Shown: positions 58,956 through 64,000 of the stretch, piece by piece
Position numbering within the stretch: position 1 is the stretch's first letter
Layout: each line of letters begins with the position of its first letter
Assembly (NCBI GenBank): GCA_905197905.1
Contig: CAJKAP010000002.1
Span: 124,001 to 188,000 of the forward strand
Length of the DNA stretch: 64,000 bases
Reading direction: 5' to 3'
DNA from: an uncultured Sutterella sp.
GTDB taxonomy: Bacteria; Pseudomonadota; Gammaproteobacteria; Burkholderiales; Burkholderiaceae_F
Translations under genes and position numbers: made by a program
Notes under the pieces: model-generated
The model's input: the letters and a program-made list of their open reading frames with translations, nothing else
What the model was told of the DNA's origin: nothing
Database searches by the model: none

Positions 58956-59453
58956 TTAGAACGGAACGTCTTCGTCCAAGGTATCGATACTGGCGCCTGC
59001 AGCTGCTGGAGTGGGAGTAGCAGGACGAGCGGCTGGTGCGCTAACGGGAGAAGCAGGGGCACTCTGGCGAGCACGTGGGGCACTTTCAAAACCATCATCA
59101 ACATCATGCTGTTCGCTAGAGCGGCGATCCAAAAGCTGGAGAGTTTCACCGATAATTTCGGTAGTGAAACGTTCAATACCGTCTTTGCCCGTGTAGCGAC
59201 GGGTGCGTAAGCGACCTTCAACGTAAATCAAGCTACCTTTGTGAGCATATTCTTTAGCAATTTCAGCTAAACGGGAGAATAAAGTGACGCGATGCCATTC
59301 GGTTTCGGTAATCGTTTCCCCTGCTTGATTACGGTAGCGACGGGTCGTTGCCAAATTCAAAACAGTAACCGAGTTAGCACCGTCTGCGGAGTAACGCACT
59401 TCAGGATCTCGTCCGAGATTCCCTACCAAAATGACCTTGTTGATGGAAGCCAT
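58956..59453 (-). CDS. ssb: Single-stranded DNA-binding protein
   Basis: A 165-residue SSB (178 in E. coli). The OB-fold (about 1-110) begins MASINKVILVGNLGRDPEVRY and has GSLIYVEGRLRTRRY; a Pro/Ala linker leads to the acidic tip DTLDEDVPF, which recruits partner proteins. It lies 45 bp after the MFS gene, near uvrA, as in other betaproteobacteria. Confidence 0.95.
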   Translation of the reverse strand: MASINKVILVGNLGRDPEVRYSADGANSVTVLNLATTRRYRNQAGETITETEWHRVTLFSRLAEIAKEYAHKGSLIYVEGRLRTRRYTGKDGIERFTTEIIGETLQLLDRRSSEQHDVDDGFESAPRARQSAPASPVSAPAARPATPTPAAAGASIDTLDEDVPF

Positions 59454-59498
59454 AAGAACCCACTAATGTATAAAAATCAAATATTTTTCATATAACCG

Positions 59499-60728
59499 CT
59501 AAGCTTTCTGACGTGCGGGCGGCTCATGCTGACCACATGTAAGAAAGAACCATACAAGCATAGCAAAAGCGGACACAACAAACACAGTTTCTGCAGAGAA
59601 ATGTTGAGAAAGTAAACCGCCCAAGGCGCCACCAGCGAAAAGTCCCAGACTCTGTGTCGTGTTATAAACGCCTAATGCCAATCCCTTAGCTTGCTTAGGA
59701 GCTGTACGAGAAATAAGCCCAGGCATCGTGGCTTCCAAAATGTTAAAGCACGCGAAAAAGAGGGTCATCAAAAAAGAAATTTCCCAAATCGAGTGCATCA
59801 AGAAAGTAAAGAGTCCAAAGACTACACCAAGCAAGAAAACAGTGATACGCAAAAGCTTGATGACTCGGCGATTCATTTCTGCCCAAGCGATGGGTTTAAA
59901 CATAATGGCAAAACCGATAAACACTGCAGGCAAGTAAATATGCCAGTGCTGGAAGACAGGCAACCCCATAGAAACGAGGCGAGGTGGAACGACCACAAAG
60001 AGCGCCATTTGAGTGGCATGCAAGAAAAAGATGCCGGCGTTAAGGCGCAAGAGCTGGGGATTAAAAATAATTTTTGTCCAATGTGGACGCTCTATGCTGA
60101 TGGTCTCATTCTCTTCATTTTTCACAATGGGAGGAGTAGGTAAACGACAGACGAGCAAAACCGCCATAGTCGAGAGGATTGCTGTGAGCCAGAAGAGCCC
60201 AGGAACGCCCCAAAGTCTTGCCAGAGGAGGTGCCAAAACTAAGCTCAATGCAAACGTGACGCCAATTGAAGCTCCAACAAATGCCATGGACTTCGTGATA
60301 ACCGTGTCGCGAACAGAATCGGAAATAAAAGCCGTAATCACAGCAGAAATAGCGCCCCCGCCTTGAAGAGCACGGCCCACGATGACCCATCCTATGTTAG
60401 TTGCTAAAGCAGCTACTACGCTACCGAGGATAAAAAGCGCTAATCCTGCCATAATAATTGGTTTACGCCCGTAACGATCGCTAGCAACACCAAAAGGAAT
60501 TTGCAAAAAACACTGTGTGAGTCCATAGATACCTAATGCGAGGCCCACGTAGAAGGCATTTTCGCCTCCTGGTAAATGGCTAGCGTATACGGAAAAGACA
60601 GGCAGAATGAGAAACAACCCTAACATACGCAGCGCAAAAACGCAGGCGAGCGACAGGCTTACGCGCTTTTCGTTGGATGTCATGGCAAACGGATTGTCTG
60701 CGATGTGGTTCTTGGAACTAGAGGGCAT
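59499..60728 (-). CDS. Major facilitator superfamily transporter (YajR-like)
   Basis: A 409-residue transporter with about 12 membrane segments. The MFS loop motif is GVASDRYGRKPIIMAG (about 78-93) and motif C-like RALQGGGAISAV follows. The second half has PGLISRTAPKQAKG. Likely a proton-driven drug/H+ antiporter; substrate unknown. Divergent from uvrA. A start at ATG 60683 is possible. Confidence 0.87.
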   Translation of the reverse strand: MPSSSKNHIADNPFAMTSNEKRVSLSLACVFALRMLGLFLILPVFSVYASHLPGGENAFYVGLALGIYGLTQCFLQIPFGVASDRYGRKPIIMAGLALFILGSVVAALATNIGWVIVGRALQGGGAISAVITAFISDSVRDTVITKSMAFVGASIGVTFALSLVLAPPLARLWGVPGLFWLTAILSTMAVLLVCRLPTPPIVKNEENETISIERPHWTKIIFNPQLLRLNAGIFFLHATQMALFVVVPPRLVSMGLPVFQHWHIYLPAVFIGFAIMFKPIAWAEMNRRVIKLLRITVFLLGVVFGLFTFLMHSIWEISFLMTLFFACFNILEATMPGLISRTAPKQAKGLALGVYNTTQSLGLFAGGALGGLLSQHFSAETVFVVSAFAMLVWFFLTCGQHEPPARQKA

Positions 60729-60769
60729 CGTTAGAAATCTTAATGTTGAGAACTTGCTTGGAAAGTTCT

Positions 60770-60798
60770 TTGCTCAAAAAGTACCTACAGTCTATAGT
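60770..60798 (+). promoter_or_regulatory. Sigma-70-type promoter of uvrA
   Basis: TTGCTC (60770-60775) and TATAGT (60793-60798) with 17-bp spacing, 36 bp before the uvrA start. No clear LexA box (CTGT-N8-ACAG) is seen. Confidence 0.6.
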
Positions 60799-60833
60799 TA
60801 AATATACGGGTTTAGCTTAAGGACAAAAAATTC

Positions 60834-63680
60834 ATGGACGACATTATTATCAAAGGGGTAAAAACCCACAACCTGAAGAATATTGATTTGGTTTTACCAC
60901 GCGGGAAAATGATCGTATTCACAGGGCTTTCCGGTAGTGGAAAAAGCTCCTTAGCGTTTGATACCCTTTATGCAGAAGGGCAACGTCGTTATGTCGAGAG
61001 CCTATCAACTTATGCCCGTCAGTTTTTAGAATTAATGCCTCGCCCTGATGTTGAGTCTATTTATGGCCTTTCGCCAGCTATCGCAATTGACCAAAAAGGC
61101 GTTGGGCACAACCCTCGCTCAACGGTAGGCACTGTTACCGAGATCGCAGATTACTTGCGATTGTTGATGGCACATTTAGGGGTGCCATATTGTCCGACTC
61201 ACCACGTTGCTTTGCGGATGGACTCCATCGCATCAATTGTGGACCAAATCTTGGAATTGCCCGCAGATACTCGCATCATGATTGTGGCACCTGTAGTGGT
61301 CAACAAAGTAGGTGATTTTTCTTTGTACTTTACCGATGCGCTTGCCAAGGGGTACTCTCGTTTTCGCATTGATGGAGAGGTGGAAACTTTAAGCGAAATC
61401 AGAAGCCTTAACGATGGGAAAGCTCATACAGTTGAAGTCGTTGTAGACCGTCTCAAAGTGCAACGCGATAACCGTACTCGACTCTCAGAGAGTTGTCAGA
61501 CGGCTTCTACGCTTTCTGATTCTCGAATCATTGTTCGCGGTTGGGATAATCCAAAAATCGAAATGAGGTTTAGTACGCACTACAGCTGCCCACAGTGCGA
61601 CTTCACTGTTGGTAAGCTAGAGCCAGCAATGTTCTCTCCGAATAGTCCATCTGGGTGCTGCCCAGAGTGCCAAGGAACTGGGAAGGGTAGTGCTTTTGAT
61701 CTCAAGAAGATTGTGAGCATGCCGATGCTCTCTCTTGAGTCAGGGGCAATACAAGGTTGGGATGCTCGTAATGCAAAAAACTACAAGCGATTGAAGCTTC
61801 TTTCGCTGGCGACGGGGATTTCGTTAGTTACTCCGTGGCACTTACTGCCTGAGGGAAGCAAGGAATGCATTTTGTGGGGTAATGATCAAAGTCGAAATCT
61901 GACGCCCCCCTTTATCGGTGTCTTTAACGAGATGACAGCGCTTTGGGAGAACCCTGCGACATCTGATTATTTACGCGAAGGGCTTAAAGGATTTCGCTCT
62001 GAAGTGGATTGCCCTAAATGTCATGGTGCACGCCTTCGTCCAGAAGCAACGTGTGTGTACGTTGGAGATGGAGAGGCTCGCTACACGATTACGGACTTAG
62101 GCAAACTGTCTGTTAAGGAGCTCGCAGAGGTTTTTAAGACGCTTATCTTTTCTCCTTCGCGCAAAGATATTGCGGAAAGAGTTTGCGGGGAAATCCGTAA
62201 CCGACTGCTCTTTTTGTGTCGAGTTGGCTTAGGGTACTTGTCGCTTGACCGTCGTACTGATTCCCTTTCTGGGGGTGAGGCACAACGCATTCGATTGGCA
62301 GGTCAAATTGGATCTGGTTTAACTGGCGTAATGTATGTGCTTGATGAGCCTAGCATTGGACTACACCAGCGTGATAACGATAAGCTCCTCGATAGTCTTA
62401 AGGAATTGCGAAATTTAGGAAATACGTTGATTGTGGTGGAGCACGATGAAGATGCGATTCGTAGCGCAGACTTTGTGGTAGATCTGGGACCTGGAGCTGG
62501 TGAACTCGGTGGAGAGGTGATGGCCATAGGGACGCCAGAAGAAATCATGCATAATCCTCGCTCGCTTACGGGGCAATATCTTTCAGGGATAAAACGCATT
62601 GCTGTTCCTACGCGTAGTCAAGGTAAGCCAACAGAGTGGCTCAGCCTTTTGAGAGCCACTGGACACAACTTAAAAGAAGTGGATTTGCATCTACCGTTAG
62701 GGAAGATGGTGACTGTATCGGGTGTTTCAGGATCAGGCAAATCCTCCCTTGTCATTGATACGCTTTATGCGGCTTTACAAGCACAACTCAACGGAGCAAA
62801 GACAGAACCGTTACCCTTCGGGGCACTTGAAAATGTGGAAGCACTCGACAAAGTGGTGATGGTTGACCAAACGCCGATTGGACGTACGCCTCGCTCGAAT
62901 CCTGCGACGTATACTGGGCTCTTTACCATGATTCGAGAAGTCTTTGGACAGACCCAGATCGCACGAGAACGTGGCTATACGGCGGGACGCTTTAGTTTTA
63001 ACGTCAAAGGTGGGCGTTGTGAGGCCTGTCAGGGGGATGGCCTTGTCAAGATGGAAATGCATTTCTTGCCAGATGTTTATGTACCTTGCGAAACGTGCCA
63101 CGGGAAACGCTATAACCGTGAAACGCTTGAAGTGAAGTACAAAGGACTCGATATTTCCGAAGTGCTCAACCTCACCGTTTCTCAAGCTCTTGGAGTCTTT
63201 GAATCCTATCCGCGCATTTTGCGTATTTTGAAAGCGTTGGAAGCTGTGGGCTTGGGATATATCCGATTGGGTCAAAGTGCTACAACGTTCTCTGGGGGGG
63301 AAGCCCAACGTGTCAAACTCGCAACAGAACTTGCCCGGCCAGATACGGGTAGGACTCTCTTTATTCTTGATGAGCCAACCACGGGACTACACTTTGAAGA
63401 TATTGCTCAACTGCTCGGTGTTCTTCGTCGACTCGTGAAGCTTGGCAACACGGTTTTGGTGATCGAACATAACCTTGACATGATCTGCGCGAGCGACTGG
63501 GTAATTGATATGGGACCTGATGGTGGCGATGCTGGTGGAGAAATTCTCTTTGAAGGCATTCCTCAGGACTTAGCTAAGAGTAAGGGAAGGAGTGCAACTG
63601 CACCTTATCTGCGTCGTTTGATTGTGCAGGATAAGAAACGTCAAAAAGAACAGAAAGATAAAGCTAATGCTAAGGAGTGA
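60834..63680 (+). CDS. uvrA: Excinuclease ABC subunit A
   Basis: A 948-residue UvrA (940 in E. coli). It has two ABC ATPase units: Walker A GLSGSGKSS near residue 31 and GVSGSGKSS near 630, with signatures LSGGEAQRIRLA and FSGGEAQRVKLA. Zinc modules are CPQC...CPEC (about 250-280) and CEACQGDG...CETCHG (about 730-760). It finds bulky DNA damage and loads UvrB. AAGGAC precedes the ATG. The basic Lys-rich tail ends the protein. No clear terminator follows. Confidence 0.97.
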   Translation: MDDIIIKGVKTHNLKNIDLVLPRGKMIVFTGLSGSGKSSLAFDTLYAEGQRRYVESLSTYARQFLELMPRPDVESIYGLSPAIAIDQKGVGHNPRSTVGTVTEIADYLRLLMAHLGVPYCPTHHVALRMDSIASIVDQILELPADTRIMIVAPVVVNKVGDFSLYFTDALAKGYSRFRIDGEVETLSEIRSLNDGKAHTVEVVVDRLKVQRDNRTRLSESCQTASTLSDSRIIVRGWDNPKIEMRFSTHYSCPQCDFTVGKLEPAMFSPNSPSGCCPECQGTGKGSAFDLKKIVSMPMLSLESGAIQGWDARNAKNYKRLKLLSLATGISLVTPWHLLPEGSKECILWGNDQSRNLTPPFIGVFNEMTALWENPATSDYLREGLKGFRSEVDCPKCHGARLRPEATCVYVGDGEARYTITDLGKLSVKELAEVFKTLIFSPSRKDIAERVCGEIRNRLLFLCRVGLGYLSLDRRTDSLSGGEAQRIRLAGQIGSGLTGVMYVLDEPSIGLHQRDNDKLLDSLKELRNLGNTLIVVEHDEDAIRSADFVVDLGPGAGELGGEVMAIGTPEEIMHNPRSLTGQYLSGIKRIAVPTRSQGKPTEWLSLLRATGHNLKEVDLHLPLGKMVTVSGVSGSGKSSLVIDTLYAALQAQLNGAKTEPLPFGALENVEALDKVVMVDQTPIGRTPRSNPATYTGLFTMIREVFGQTQIARERGYTAGRFSFNVKGGRCEACQGDGLVKMEMHFLPDVYVPCETCHGKRYNRETLEVKYKGLDISEVLNLTVSQALGVFESYPRILRILKALEAVGLGYIRLGQSATTFSGGEAQRVKLATELARPDTGRTLFILDEPTTGLHFEDIAQLLGVLRRLVKLGNTVLVIEHNLDMICASDWVIDMGPDGGDAGGEILFEGIPQDLAKSKGRSATAPYLRRLIVQDKKRQKEQKDKANAKE

Positions 63681-64000
63681 CGCAGAGATGGCATGGACAG
63701 CTTGCAAGATCTGTGAATAAGTCGACATCAAATGTGGAAAACCAAAAATTTCCCCTGTTGATAACTTTTCTAGACTTCATAAAAATTATTTATATATCAA
63801 TATGTTAATTCTCTTTATCTTGCTTTTCCGAAGAATGTGCATAACTTTGTACGATTCTTTCTGCTAGAGGGAGGGAAGTAACATCGCAAATGCCATACGG
63901 TACGTTAATTTCTGCGGAAACTGACGTACCGTATGGCTAATATCATTTAAATACACGGTGAAAATTTTGCGCAAAACGCCAACTATCTTCGCACATTGCT
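63681..64000. other. Gene-free right end: candidate replication origin (oriC)
   Basis: No gene is seen in the last 320 bases. DnaA-box matches, all read on the minus strand, are TTATTCACA (63712-63720), TTTTCCACA (63733-63741), TTATGCACA (63836-63844) and a one-mismatch TTATCAACA (63756-63764). An AT-rich stretch covers about 63776-63820 and includes TATCAATATGTTA (63795-63807), an exact IHF consensus match. Most genes in the window point away from this end. The next gene lies beyond the window, so dnaA cannot be confirmed; a dnaA-regulated promoter region is the alternative. Confidence 0.55.
63892..63937. repeat. Copy B of the dispersed palindromic repeat (14-bp perfect arms)
   Basis: Perfect 14-base arms from GCCATACGG (63892-63905) and to CCGTATGGC (63924-63937) enclose 18 bases that themselves contain TTTC/GAAA. 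Related to copy A at 58799-58840. Being more symmetrical than copy A, it may be the better-preserved form. Confidence 0.75.

Noticed and set aside
60729..60833. LexA box expected before uvrA.
   Set aside because: No CTGT-N8-ACAG or close variant was found; only a plain promoter is visible.

Overview
The window reads as a chromosomal segment of a betaproteobacterium, most likely Burkholderiales and probably Sutterellaceae-like (Sutterella/Parasutterella). The evidence is protein character and gene order: lolB-ispE-tRNA-Gln-prs-rplY-pth-ychF, kdsD-kdsC-lptC-lptA-lptB-rpoN-ptsN-rapZ, ftsY-(ppx)-ftsE-ftsX-rpoH with a divergent rsmD-coaD, fmdB-DUF502-aspS, and ssb-MFS next to a divergent uvrA. Base composition looks lower in G+C than most Burkholderiales (by eye, not computed). 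The taxon is an inference.

Layout. 1-5.1 kb: slmA, ctpA, envC, a membrane rhodanese-like protein and secB. 5.2-7.5 kb: an orphan NarL-type response regulator and a decayed IS3-family element that landed in the loop of a terminator hairpin. 7.5-14.8 kb: trmL, rpoH, ftsX, ftsE, ppx and ftsY leftward; rsmD, coaD and a ferredoxin rightward. 14.8-21.6 kb: an AsmA-like protein, ahpF/ahpC, an XRE regulator, ychF and a DUF523 protein. 21.6-30.6 kb: pth, a DEAD-box helicase, rplY, prs, tRNA-Gln(TTG), ispE, lolB, a TPR protein and divergent mutY. 30.6-37.2 kb: rapZ, ptsN, rpoN and the Lpt/Kdo genes. 37.4-40.6 kb: gltIJKL, a glutamate/aspartate-type ABC importer. 40.9-46.6 kb: a crotonase, a Pat-like CoA-ligase/acetyltransferase, and an mtnA-aldolase-small ORF operon. 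46.6-53.1 kb: aspS, DUF502, FmdB, an EF-G-like GTPase and an inositol-phosphatase-family enzyme. 53.3-58.8 kb: an OmpR-type regulator lacking its phosphoacceptor Asp, divergent from a TolC-MacA-MacB-type export operon. 59-64 kb: ssb, MFS, uvrA and a gene-free right end.

How parts work together. RpoN (sigma-54) is encoded here, and gltI has a textbook -24/-12 promoter with NtrC-like 17-mers about 160-175 bp upstream, so the importer is probably nitrogen-regulated. The Lpt/Kdo cluster, LolB, SlmA, EnvC, FtsE/X and CtpA are envelope and division genes. mtnA with a fuculose-phosphate-type aldolase suggests a short methylthioadenosine salvage shunt.

The right end (63.7-63.94 kb) carries three exact DnaA-box matches plus one near match, a consensus IHF site, an AT-rich stretch and a 14-bp-arm palindrome. 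About 42 of 59 genes point away from it. It is a candidate replication origin. A second non-coding highlight is a possible pseudoknotted RNA just downstream of the EF-G-like gene (49.82-49.98 kb). Several starts were moved inward from the longest open frame because ribosome-binding sites or family alignment favour them; these are noted per gene.
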